From: Styela clava
Taxonomy: Eukaryota > Chordata > Ascidiacea > Stolidobranchia > Styelidae
Reading direction: 5' to 3'
DNA: 64,000 nt
NCBI RefSeq assembly: GCF_964204865.1
Contig: NC_135257.1
Location: 1,674,001-1,738,000, forward strand
A program made the translations under genes and the position numbers. The notes under the pieces are model-generated. The model was not told where the DNA came from. It was given only the letters and a program-made list of their open reading frames with translations, and did no database searches. This document shows positions 22,980 to 34,625 of this stretch, piece after piece (position 1 is the first letter of the stretch; each line of letters begins with the position of its first letter).

Positions 22980-25711
22980 TGAAATTATTCACGAGACACA
23001 ACGAATAATTCAATTGTTACGTAATGATAATGCCACAATTGCCCGAACTAATCGGAAACTGTACGTTACATTTGGAATTACTTCGCTACTCATCCTGAAT
23101 AGCTTCGAGACCCACCAGTGGGAAGCGACCTACTGGTTGGAAGGCACTGACTTAAATGGTTGCATATGCATATTAAGTGAGCTGTATTTCGGCTTTCAAC
23201 GTTTGTCATTTGGTATTAAGTCTGCCCCAGAGGTTTTCTAACAAATTATGACTCATCTTTTTGAAAATCTAGAAGGTGTAGAAGTTATCATCGACGATTT
23301 GCTAATTTGGGGCGAAAACATAAAACAGCATGATGAACTTCTTGCCAGAGTTCTGGAGATTGCCAGAAAAAGTAATTTAAAACTAAACAGAAGTAAGTGT
23401 CGATTCAGACACAACGAGGTGAGTTATATTGAACACTTACTAACTGATAAAGGCTTGAAACCCGATCCAAAAAAGTCAAAGCAGTTCAAGATATGCCAGT
23501 TCCAGGAAATGTTAAAGATCTTCAAAGTTTTTTGCGGGTAATAACCTGTTTGGCAAAATTCATTCCAAATTAATCTTTGCGTAATCTTCTGGAAAAAGAT
23601 GTTTGTTGGCATTGGGAACATGTGCATAATAAATCATATAGTGACTTGAAATCTGCTATAACAGCTGCTCTAGTGCTGAAATATTTTGAAGTAACAAAGC
23701 CAGTAACACTTTCTGTAGATTCCAGCTCCAAAGGTATGGGTGCAGTTATGATCCAAAATGGAAAGCCTGTTGCATATGCGTCAAAGTCGTTGACAAAATG
23801 TCAGCAACGGTATGCACAAATGGAGAAAGAAATGTTAGCATCACTTTTGGCTGCGAGCGTTTCCACGATTATTTTTACGGTCAAAAGATCGTACACGTAG
23901 AATCCGATCATAATCCATATTAAAAAAACCAATATATTGTGCATCAACTCGTTTGCAGAAAATGATTTTACGAATTCAACCTTATTCTCCCAATGCACGT
24001 TATAAACCTGGTAATCAATTGCAGATCGCAGACGCCTTGTCAAGGTCTACCCAGAAATTGAACGAAGATGAGAAAGAAGAATTTGATGGATACGGAGTAC
24101 ACGTGCTCAGTAACGGTGGAATTTCAGAAAACATTCATCATAAACTTGTGGAGAAAATCAGCCAAAATCCCGAAATGCAATATCTGTACAAAGCTGTAAT
24201 GGAAGGTTGGTCCCAAAGATGGAAGGTACGAAATTTCACTTCTAAATTTTGGAATTTTCGCGATGAAATATCGTATGCTGAAGGTTTTTCATTGAAAGGT
24301 AAAAGCGTAATCATTCCTCAATCCACGAGTAAAATAATAATGAATAGAATTCATTATGCACATCTTGGAATAGAGAAATGTAAAGCAAGAGCACAAGGTT
24401 GCGTATTTTGGCCTGGTATAAATTCTGATATCGAGGCAACTGTATCTAACTGCATTACATGTTCGAGATACCAGAAAGATAATCTCAAACAACCATTGAT
24501 TCCACACAAAGTTTCTAACAGGCAATGGGCTGTGGCTGGAGCAGACATTTTTTTACTTTGACAGCAAAGACTATTTGCTCGTCGCTGACAATTATTCGAA
24601 ATACTCTGAAAAACCAAACTTGTCGACAAAACTAGTCCATCCGTAATAAGAAGTATGAAGACTATGTTTGCATGACATAGTATTCCAGAAAAACTTGTTG
24701 CAGACAATAGCAAGAATTTTCATAAATTTGGTCGAAATAGGAAAATTGATTTGATTACACACAGTCCAATATATTCTCGTTCTAATGGTTTAGCAACAGA
24801 TCGAAATGTTCAGACAATGAAAAATTTAATAAAAAAGGCCAAATTTTTTAATCAAGATTGTTTTCTTGCCGTTCAAGAGAAATACTCCTATCACTGGGAT
24901 GAAAGAGTCTTCAGCAGAACTTCTAATGAGCAGAAAATTTAGAAGCGGAATTCCAACAGGAGAAAATTCTCTGCAACCAAGAATCTCAGCGTCAAGCAGT
25001 CTGTATATAGACGACAACGAGACCAGAAGAGATTTTACGATCGCGCAGCATTTCCCAGAACAGCAATAAAGCCAAACGACTCAATTTGATTTCGAGAAGG
25101 AAAAGAGTGGCACCCAGCTGTAGTCGTTTCCAAGCATGATACTGCGATCATTCAATATTCTAAGCATAGATGGCAGAATGCTCAGGCGAAATCAGCATCA
25201 TTTGGTTACAACAAAAGATCAATTTCCACCATATGTTGGTACTGATATATGTTCTGAAGACCATAAATCTCACATCAATTCAAAGAGTGCAGAAGTATCT
25301 TCAAGCCAGTTACATACTTTACATAATGAAGCTGAAAAGATTCAACAACCTCAGATACAAAGATCTACAAGGATCCGACGTCCACCTGAAAAATACTGTG
25401 ATTAATATTAGTAGATTGTTTTATTTTGATATGCTAGTTCCAAAAAAAGAAAAAAGTCATGTGTTGTGATTTTATGATGTGTCAAGTAGACAATGCTATG
25501 ATTGGCTGCTTTGTAAGTCCACGTGTTTGTGACGTATTTATGTTTGGGCCAATCACACTACAAGTCGATAGACATATAAAAGCTATTGGCTTTCTATTCT
25601 TGTCTGTTGTTATCTTAGTCAATGTGCTTCAATGTAAACTGTTATCCTTTGATTGTGTTAAACTGACGTATCTTAATTTGAATAAATATATGATACAAAC
25701 TTATTATTACA
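22980..25711 (+). mobile_element. Decayed Ty3/gypsy retrotransposon: pol remnant plus 3' LTR
   Basis: Pieces of pol occur in the expected order. Reverse transcriptase shows LSFGIKSAPEVF, then a stop at 23239-23241, then VIIDDLLIWG with the catalytic aspartates. RNase H shows TLSVDSSSKGMGAV and a PVAYASKSLT stretch. The tether YKPGNQLQIADALSRS is followed by the integrase zinc finger HYAHLGIEK...CITC, and integrase core pieces VADNYSKYS and SRSNGLATDRNVQ. Several frameshifts and stops break it; gag and protease are not seen, so it is 5' truncated. In the integrase core the usual GLAER Glu position reads GLATDR, and the first usable frame breaks after the first Asp. It ends with a polypurine tract (25442-25456) and the LTR. 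Confidence 0.85.
25460..25711 (+). repeat. 3' LTR of the gypsy element
   Basis: It follows the polypurine tract, starts TGTGTTGTGATT and appears to end TTATTATTACA, giving TG...CA ends. TATAAAAG lies near 25576 and AATAAATA near 25680, as in an LTR promoter and poly(A) signal. No partner LTR is in the window. Confidence 0.6.
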
Positions 25712-27041
25712 AAATCCATTTTAGGGATACTTGATTAGTAATTCTAGCACGTTTGAACGAAGAGAAAAAAAATATTTTTATAAAAGGTGTCAAAAGTCCC
25801 TAAGCCGCTCGGTTTTAATGATGTTATTTCAATTAACATGGAAGATTCATCAAAAGAGTCTGTTTAAATTTTTTCATTTAGACTTCAATTGATCATTGGG
25901 AAGCAGCATGAAATTATCATTATATATTGATGGTTGGAGGATCCAGGAGGAAAGTCTGTTTGGGGCACAAAAGAGATTATCACGCCATGTATAAACACTG
26001 AAATTTGATCATATCACACTATCAACAATTTGGCCATCAAGTCAACCCCAGAGCAATCAATACCATACCTAAACACAAAATGCATTCTTACTTAAAAGAT
26101 AGCAAATCAAATTAAAATGACTAACAGCAAATGAAAATCCAATATATCTCGAATGCTCGCCTCGTTACAATAATTACTAATCATGCAAGAAATATATTAT
26201 ACTGTCACCAACCCTCATCAGAAAATACGTGAATATATTATCCATCAGTCGATCGCAAAATCATGCAAAAAATATAGTCGATTTCAGCTGAAAACTGGTT
26301 CGCAACAGGTTCGTTTTGGGCATGTCGATAAAACGCGATCGACCATTGCCGACTTGCTATATCGCGATCGACGTGTTAGCCACCCCTGCCAATATTGTAA
26401 AGCAATATAGCTTTGATAATCTGAAAAGTTTTTCCTATTTTTTTTAAAGCCTGAATCTTGCCACAAAGCATCATTAATTCAATCCTAAATCTTTGTTATG
26501 TGGAATTCTATGTAACCCATAAACATAAGAATCAAAAAGTAAAGATGGAATTAGAAATGTGGCAATATCAGTTCAGCATTTAACTTCTATTAGATCATTT
26601 CTACGCAAGCCCAGGTATAGAATTATCATAAATAAAGTTACATCTGGAGTTTTTCAGTTATGCCAAATCTATTAGCCTTTCTTCGTTTTCTTTTCCCAAG
26701 CTACAAACTTCAACATGCACAAACTCCTATTTTTATTATAATATTTTATTTTTTGTCATGATAGCCGTTATAAATAAAGTTAATAAATTATATAAAAATT
26801 GCATATTTTTAATTATTAAATTAATTAATTTTGAGGTAAAATTTGTGGGGTAGTAAATAGAAAAAACAAGAAAGCAATTTAGAGTGTATGAAAATAAAAT
26901 AAACTCAAAAGTTTACATAATATGGCTTGATACTCGGAATAGCAAACTCGGCAATGTACAAAAGCAAATAAATACATAAAAAATCAAGAAAAACCTATCA
27001 GCGCAAATCATGTTTGTCTTAAAACAATGCAACCACAATTT
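25712..27041. other. Non-coding stretch with a hAT right end
   Basis: At about 26368-26390 ATCGACGTGTTAGCCACCCC followed by TG is the right terminus of a hAT element; its left end was not found. The rest, including a very AT-rich block at 26730-26830, holds nothing recognised. Confidence 0.4.
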
Positions 27042-27755
27042 TTATGAACTTCCAATAATTTGTGGAAAAAGTTGTTTTTGACAACACAGTTTAGTAGTTA
27101 AAACTGTTTGAAAAATACTGTCCACGGTTTCGTGACAAGTATCGCTAAAGATATATAATATTGAAAACAAAATTGCTGCAATTAAAAATATTCTGGTACA
27201 GAACAAAAATGCGGTGGTGAAAAATAACACGACAAGGAGGAATACACGAATACCCTCTGCAATTCGAACATTTTCAACAATTTCGTAAAATTTTTCTTCC
27301 GAAACAAATCTCCATTCTTTTCCCCGCATTGCATTTTGAATAGTTTTTGTCACGTGATCTCGACAGTTTTTATCCCATAAATTATAGATGATTTCACAGT
27401 CATTTAAAATACGTTTAATCATTGCATTGGCTTCGACTTTGCACAGAGTCTCCCATATTGGACCGCAGTATTCGCTTTCTCTTGTGTTGTTTTCGACGGA
27501 TTCAATGTATGTAACTGCTTTCGATCCATATAATGCATTACATAATGAAGTCTTATCCGGTATTCTTCGACTTATAAGAAAAGTAGGCTTTCCATCGAAG
27601 AAAAGTACAACGCTTGTGTGTCTAAATGGTTCTTTCAATTCTCGAGAAACGTAAATACAGAATAGAGATGATATTTTGAGATATTCTTGAATGTCTTCGT
27701 ATTGCTTGCTTGTTGGTGCCTTCCAGGCACAGATGTTTTCAAGTACCGATTGCAT
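27042..27755 (-). CDS. Intronless membrane protein with permuted papain-like (LRAT/PPPDE-type) features
   Basis: Open frame of 237 residues on a single exon, starting at an ATG at 27755. The pattern RHTSVVLFFDGKP (His46) in a predicted beta-hairpin, followed much later by YNLWDKNCRDHV (Cys131) at the start of a helix, has the His-before-Cys order of permuted NlpC/P60-like enzymes. In LRAT/HRASLS proteins the motif is NCEHFV, and in PPPDE proteins a similar NC-H motif occurs. Residues about 168-204 form two adjoining hydrophobic segments, like the C-terminal membrane segment of HRASLS proteins. If the match is right, it would be a membrane-bound thiol acyltransferase or thiol protease. The similarity is in motif and order only; overall sequence is unfamiliar, and the lack of introns could also mean a retrocopy. 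Confidence 0.6.
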   Translation of the reverse strand: MQSVLENICAWKAPTSKQYEDIQEYLKISSLFCIYVSRELKEPFRHTSVVLFFDGKPTFLISRRIPDKTSLCNALYGSKAVTYIESVENNTRESEYCGPIWETLCKVEANAMIKRILNDCEIIYNLWDKNCRDHVTKTIQNAMRGKEWRFVSEEKFYEIVENVRIAEGIRVFLLVVLFFTTAFLFCTRIFLIAAILFSILYIFSDTCHETVDSIFQTVLTTKLCCQKQLFPQIIGSS

Positions 27756-27930
27756 AATAGTTGCACAATCTTTCTACCCTTGTTGTTCTTAAGGTTCTAT
27801 CTGCTAAAAATATTTTGTTATGAGGTATAGTGAGATCAACCCGTGCTTATATCGTGTGAGAGAAAAAATGTACCGCCAGGGGGATTCCCCGAGTGATATA
27901 ATAGGTGGTTTCGTGGGAACAAACAAGATT

Positions 27931-29663
27931 CTAAACCAAGGGTTCCCAAACCAGGGGTCGCGACCCCAAGTTGGGTCGGAGTGATAAGTGGGTAGGGTCG
28001 TAAACAGATCATGGGGTCGCTGAGGTATGGTAGAGGATGGATGTACAAAACATCTAAGATTTGACAAACCATGTTAAATTTAGCAGTTTGCACCATGGCT
28101 CACTGTAAAACAGGCCCATAGGCATCGCTCTATGCTTATGCCAGCGTTTCTCAACCTTTTTTTGATCGCGGACTATTTTCTCAACGGCAAAAACCTTTGC
28201 GGACTCAAGGTGCGTTTATTGTAACCGTACTCTGTGTGAAGAAACAATAAAACCAACCACAACAGAAATTTAACAAATTTCAAAATCGGATATTCGCTGC
28301 AATCACGCGTTCGTTAAAAGGGTCGACTGTTTCAGTGTTTAATGGTCTTTTCTGTGGCACAATATTCAATCCATGACAACGACGACAATTTGAAATGTTT
28401 TTCTATTTTAATTTAATTATATTTTATGGTAACTCACGTTTGTGTCGACTTACGACAAGATGAGAGCATTACTTACCCGATTATATTTAGTTTTGATACA
28501 TATTTTTTGCGATCTTGCGAATTTGTTATCGCCGTTAGAAAAATCCTACTATCTGCTATCAATTTCCAGAAAGTTCAACTTGATTTAGTACTTATTAAAA
28601 ATATATTTAAAGTATATTAGTAAATCAAAAATACATATTCATCGCCTTGCTTTGTTATTAATTTAATTGTGACCATTTTAATCTGCGGTTGTGTTGACTA
28701 AATGAAAGCAATACCACTCAGGAAACATCGTGACAATTCGTGGACACAAAAATGCGTGGTAAAGTGCTCGATTATGTTTTGATTGATATTTTTGTAAATT
28801 CGACAAATCTGAGTTTTTCGTACAATACCTACGGCGCTCCAGTACTGTACGTACCAATATGGAGACAGTAAAGCAAATAATCCTGAGGGGAAATGCCCTG
28901 GTTAGTATACTACGGTAGCACCCGAAAGTTTGCGATTTGCAATGTCTAAAAAAGCGTTTTTAATCGGTCGCGGACCAACATGAAACTTATGGTGTTCTCC
29001 GTTTTATTTTTAGTATTTTGTATTGCCGCTTTTCAATCTAGAATATTTGGGTTGCCATCATTGACACCTACCAGGAAAAAAATTAATTCCTCGTTGTTCG
29101 AACTGGCGAGGAACACCACTTTCGATATGTATCTATTGACGCGTGTGCCGACTCGTGTTTTCGTCGGAAATCCACAAGTGAGTTGTGAAATCCAATTGTT
29201 TGATTAAGCGACGCACAAGTGACCTGTCGCGTCACCTGTTACCAAATTTTTGAATTGTAAATTGCTATTTTATTAGTTGGATATTTGAATATATGCCCAG
29301 CCCTACTCAGTAACCAATAATTATTGACTATTGATTTATGTGAATAACTTGCTTTTTATGTTTCATGTAAATTCTAACGTAAATCGTAACTTGGCGGATA
29401 CCTAAATTTCGCAAAAACGTTTGCGGCCCGCAGTGAATTTCTGGCTCGTTGCGGACTCATTTGAGACCGCGGATTCGGGTTGGGAAACACTGGCTTATGC
29501 TATAGAAAATGTAGGTGCTTATTGCGACATCACTGTTTGGTTTTAGCTTATTTTACTTGATACCACCACATGACCAAACTCAAAATTGAACTGGGGTCAC
29601 GCTGGACACTTGAAAGTTGTCTTTGGGGTCGTCCTGAAAAAAACTTGGGAACCCTTGCTAAAC
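27931..29663. mobile_element. Outer non-autonomous hAT-like element (27937..29657), split by a nested insertion
   Basis: Termini CAAGGGTTCCCAAAC and, inverted, CAAGGGTTCCCAAGT. Subterminal GGGGTCGCGACCCCAAG is typical of such non-autonomous hATs. The clearest flanking repeat is 6 bp, CTAAAC, on both sides; an 8-bp duplication cannot be extended. Without the inner element its length would be about 360 bp. Confidence 0.75.
28134..29500. mobile_element. Inner hAT element (28142..29492) with perfect 8-bp duplication
   Basis: Termini CAGCGTTTCTCAACC and, inverted, CAGTGTTTCCCAACC. GCTTATGC flanks both ends. GCGGACT-type repeats occur near both ends. Its 1351-bp interior has no transposase; a 75-codon frame at 28980-29207 with a hydrophobic start is probably accidental. 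ATGCCCAGCCCTAC near 29295 looks like the end of a further hAT piece. Confidence 0.88.
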
Positions 29664-32136
29664 GCTCCAATGCCGACCTCACGTACTCATCTCTTACATA
29701 ATACTTAGATAGCATTTTTTATAATGTAGCTTTTAACGTTCGGTCCATGTTCAGGCAGTACTTGGAGTTAGATATAATTCTTCACCACTTAACGAGGTTA
29801 ACAAGGGATAAATGATATGCAATGAAAAAACTAGCCGGCATTTCTCCCATTCTGACATTTTTGTTGTATGTGTGATGGAACGGCAAGTAACTAATTTCTA
29901 TTTACACTATTTGATTTAAATCAATTTAAATATACCATTATACATTTACCACCAAACCGGGTTCGTTTGCGAAGTACATAAAGCATATCCGACCTCGAGA
30001 GTTTAATTTTCTATTTTACCGGTTTCGACTACAGTTTGACTAAAGCAAATATTTTATAAAAAGGTGACGTACCCCTAGTCAAACATATTCACTGCTAATA
30101 TAGCAACGATTATTGGGGCGGCTTATGACCATAGGTTGTAACTACTAAATAAATACTAACTAAATACTCGTTAACAATATTGGCCATAATTTTTCCTACA
30201 TCTGAACTACATAATTCGTTAAATACTTATTTTAAAATGCTACCCTAAATAATTGTAGCAAATTTTGATAATCAATAAAAATTTCATTGTCAATCTTAAA
30301 ACTATCATACGCAAAGTTTGAATGTGTTGCGATTTTTTTTTTATCTTGCATCTCCAAGTTTTCTTCAAAACTAAATGCACGTATTGGTTCAGATGCACGT
30401 ACAGGAATCAGAAGAGGGCAAATTTAACATTGAAATATTGCTGCTTTGCGAGACAATTCCAGACAACACTACATGGGAAAGCTTACCATTCGTTATTATA
30501 TGTATATTGTGCTATGCATTGTATTATGTAACAATGCTATTGCAAATACGTAAATCTTTATTTTTCGGGTATATAAGTCTTCTTAAACAGTCAATGCAAT
30601 ATTAAAAGTTCACCCAGCTCTACTCAGACCGTATTTGATGAGTTGATATATGATAAACATCCCCTTTACGAATCTGAAACTATCTTTAACTTTTATATAT
30701 ATTTGATATTGAAAGAATGACACAATTTCCAGTTTTGTACAATTACGAAATTAGCCATGCGTCATTGTTTATCCTTGTTTGCGCAGGTTTACTCAGTTTA
30801 ATTGCTATACATTTCAGTAAAACTCGTTTATTTTTGTACACAGTGTAATGTAAGTTGACACAATATATTATCTTTAACATCTAAATATATTTAATATTAA
30901 TTAAATGTGTTTTATGATGAGATGAGAGCGTTATACTAAACTAAATATTAGTCATGGTCAAGTTTATTTTTTCCACACAGTAAAAATAGCATGCCAAATT
31001 AAAAGAATAGAAATAAACACACATTTTACTGGGAAAGGAAAGCCGAAGGGACCAAAGCTGTCAAGCAGCGACACTCAAGGTTCGAGTTGAACATTTGCGA
31101 GGTCTAAAATATTGAATTTCGGAGTAATGGTATCATTGATGGGCGAGGATTTGACTGTTAACTAACCAACCGTGCGCCACAAATTACAAAAAATTAACAT
31201 TCGGCCTGCTAGGTGGCTAATGGGGTATTCCGTGAATAAGCAAGAATGCTAAAAACTAGGTAAAATGAATGAAAGAAAAGTAAAGATGCTCGGCAAAAAA
31301 AAACATCATAAACAAATAGTACAAACATGTCAATTCAATTACTACTCAGCCGGGTTCAATAACCATTTTTTATTATTTTTTCCATCCAAGACCAATTTTC
31401 CCAGTTTGTCTGTTTTTGCGAGTTGAATCAATCTGCATGTTTTTGTTCAAATAATAGTCTTTTGCGTGTCCGTGTTATGTCCTAACGAAAATTCTGACCA
31501 AATTGTTATTTCAGAGTAACGGCCAAAAATTCTGTTATTCAAAGCCTGCCATTCAATCTGAATGTGCTATAATCAGGGTGTGCAACTTGCTGCCCACAAG
31601 GACAAGTTGTTAATTGACACAAGAAGAAGTGCCCATTTAAAAAGGTGTACGGCCTGCGAAACGAGTTTTTGATTTAGTTTAATCTGGCACGTGCTAGTAA
31701 GTCCAATCCTTTTGCCTTGCAAAGCCTGTATATATGTGAGTCCAATTTATTGTCTATGACTATGACCTCACAATGCCCTAACACCGAGCTTGTGCAAAGC
31801 GAACAATTTATGTCATAAGACCAATAACTAGAATTTGTGTGCAACGCGGTTTCACCAAGGTATTTGTATCTGGCCCTCCAGTATTAAAGAATACACACCC
31901 CTGCTTTACATAATGTAAGAACTAAATTTGCTCAATTTGCAATGTCAAATTTTTAACAGAATTTTTCATCATATATATGGCTCCATCCACAATGAAAATT
32001 TCTATCTCCATACAATTTAGTAAGTATAGTTGCATTTTAGACGCAGAAAGACAAAGGATTTAATAATGACTATAGAAGGTCCCCTCAGGGCAATACTGTA
32101 AAAAACAGCTTTTGAATGAACAAATTTTTATTACAG
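29664..32136. other. About 2.5 kb with no recognised gene
   Basis: Open frames at 30322-30605 include a hydrophobic stretch but lack family motifs. A segment at about 30735-30880 is repeated in diverged form at about 54735-54872. No upstream exons of the SLC7A pseudogene were found. Confidence 0.4.
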
Positions 32137-33729
32137 GTTCCTATATTTTCTATCGTGACTTGCGGACTAGTATGTGTACTATTTGCTTTTGCATTTGAAG
32201 TTGATGCACTTGTAGAATTCGTCTCAATTGGACAACTAATTGCGTGCACCTCTCGTCGCAATTTGCGTCATAAAACTTAGATATCAACCAAATTCCATTA
32301 CGAGGTAACATTTTCCTGATAATGATGAATCGGTTAAAAATGAATGTATTTGTTTAATTGCAAGGCTTTTATGATTCTACATGACTGGAGTAAACATATT
32401 ATTTAGCAAATAGCATGTTCAATATATTATTAATAATGGGTAAAAGTACACTATCGCAAATTAGTATAAGTGCAGACGCTGTTTACAATGTTTTATTTTT
32501 GTTGTTGTTCTTCAGATTCATGGATTCATATACCATTAATGAAAACCAATCTGATGCATCGAAAAATTTCCGCTAATGTCGCATGTGGTAAAAACTCCCG
32601 AGAAAGATGAGACAAAAACCCAAAGTGCTTCGAGTTTATCTTCTAAGTCCGAAGTAACCCTCTTCGAAGAGACTGGGCCAACTGTTGATCAAGGAGTCGG
32701 TAGTGTGAAAGCCGAAATTTTATCTAGCGAATTTGGTTTTCTTTTTCAACCTCTAGTGAAATTTGAAGCCGGAGAAGTTCCAAATTATCTTCTAATATTG
32801 GCAACTTTTGCTATTACCGTTACATCTGCACTCGGCATATTCACTCAAGATTACATCTCTTCATGGTGGAACATTGCTCTGATTTTCATATTTTCATCCA
32901 TCGCGACAGTATCAATCCTGCTATTGCTCGTATTCAAGCAAGACGAAAGCATCAAAACTTTTAAGGTATTTTATTTATATTTGAAAAAATTCTTTCGACT
33001 ACAGAATGGCGACATCACAATATGTGCTCAAATTAAAAAAAAAAAATTATGCGATGTCAATACAATATCTCACAAATATAATTCAGTCATTTATTATCAT
33101 CAGTTTATATTATTTTAATTTACACAGGTTCCTGGAGTTCCGTTTGTCCCATTTCTCAGTGCAATCATAAATATTATTCTTATTTTAAAACTTCAGCCAA
33201 TGACTTGGTTAAGACTTGGAATTTGCTGAATATTGGGTAAGTTTCAGTGGATTGGGTAACTAAGGAATATCAAACACGTTAAATATCTTTAGTAACCGAT
33301 ATTTATGTAATTATTATCTTCCAAACAATAGCTTGTAACTTCTAGCATCGAGGTTTCTACTGTAAGCTGAAAGCTCTCGATTCGCGATTTTGTTGTAATC
33401 TTACAGTATACTGCAAAGAATACCACAGCTTAGGTTTTGTCATCTGCCTAGGGCGGTCATTGCATGTTTATTTCAAGGTAACGATTGAACTTCATTTTGT
33501 ATATGGTTAATCTACGGCTGCTGTGAGGCAAACAACTAAGCCATTTTCAAGTCATAACTTGAATAAAGAAGCCTCTTTGCATTTAAGTCATTTAACGGGA
33601 ATTCAATTAATATGTAATTTTTCAAGTCTACTTTCAGTTGCTTTACTCAATACTTTCACTTCTATTCTAGGTTTGGCAATATATTTCGGTTACGGATATA
33701 ATCACAGTGCAGAAAGAAAGCGAAGATGA
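32137..33729 (+). pseudogene. Cationic amino acid transporter (SLC7A/CAT) 3' remnant, four exons
   Basis: Exons 32137..32304, 32516..32965, 33128..33236 and 33671..33729 keep good splice sites and encode the C-terminal third of a CAT-type transporter, a plasma-membrane carrier of arginine and lysine. Recognisable blocks are EFVSIGQLIA then, after a frame change, LVAICVIKLRYQP; two membrane spans near NYLLILATFAITVTSALG; FKVPGVPFVPFLSAIIN; and LAIYFGYGYNHS. Lesions: an extra base near 32251 leading to TAG at 32278, a frame change between about 32555 and 32573, and TGA at 33227-33229 inside the last but one exon, where a membrane residue is expected. No exons for the N-terminal two thirds were found. 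It is read as a partial, disabled copy; assembly errors could explain the two frameshifts but not the missing exons. Confidence 0.75.
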
Positions 33730-34625
33730 TAATATGTGTTTTGCATGGATGAATCGTTTTGTTTACAATTCATCAGAGAAACATTTAGATTACTTTTGTA
33801 TTTTTATACCTATATTATTTATGTTGTGATATCAGATAAATAAGACTATATACTATATAGTATACATTTTCCTTGTGATATTTGCTTGAATTTGTATATG
33901 ACTTTGTGCCTGCGATGCTGAAAATCACCACCAAAGACACGCGAGTAAAATCACACTTGTACACCTATTAATATGTGTTTATTTCGCATATTTTTCAAAA
34001 ACAATAAAGTTTTTGATGTTGCACTTGGTGAAAGTGAAGGAATTCCAAACTACAAGTCGCTGTAGTATAAACCTCGCACAAATGAAATTACTTGAACATG
34101 AAGCGAAATTTTACATATTGTTGGTAAACTAAGAGTTCCGTGGTGAGGCTATTAGGTTGATATTGTACTAAATTCTTGTTGGTATTATATTTGGGAAAAC
34201 TGGACTATCACCGCAAAGAACGGAAAATTTGATTTCAAATTTTACTACTTAATGATTACAAGTGCGTTTCTCCTCGCATACATATGCAATTTACGTCACT
34301 GTCCCTGCCTACCAATCTAATAAAAGACATTCACGACAGGATCGATCTTCCACCAAATATATATCTTAAAATGTAAATTCTCATAACGGACAAAAGTTTA
34401 TATATTGCATCATATTCATATGATTATTTTCTGTTATCGCTTGTATCTAACCTGAATTGTTATGGAATACAGTATTTTGTTTCATAAAAGAATTCCTCTC
34501 GCCATTAGATAACTTTTCAGACCAATGAAAACTCTAAGACCAGCAGAATCTGGCAGCAGCAATTATAGCTTAGATTTGTAATATCAGAAGATGAAACTCA
34601 TATACTTCATATAAATGCTAAGATA
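33730..34625. other. Non-coding stretch between two genes
   Basis: AATAAA near 34002 could be the old poly(A) signal of the transporter remnant. Nothing else recognised. Confidence 0.45.

Noticed and set aside
28980..29207. 75-codon frame with a signal-peptide-like start
   Set aside because: It lies inside a non-autonomous hAT element and shows no family motif.
33227..33229. TGA in the SLC7A exon as a selenocysteine codon
   Set aside because: The position aligns with an ordinary membrane residue, and two further frame lesions in the same gene point to a pseudogene.
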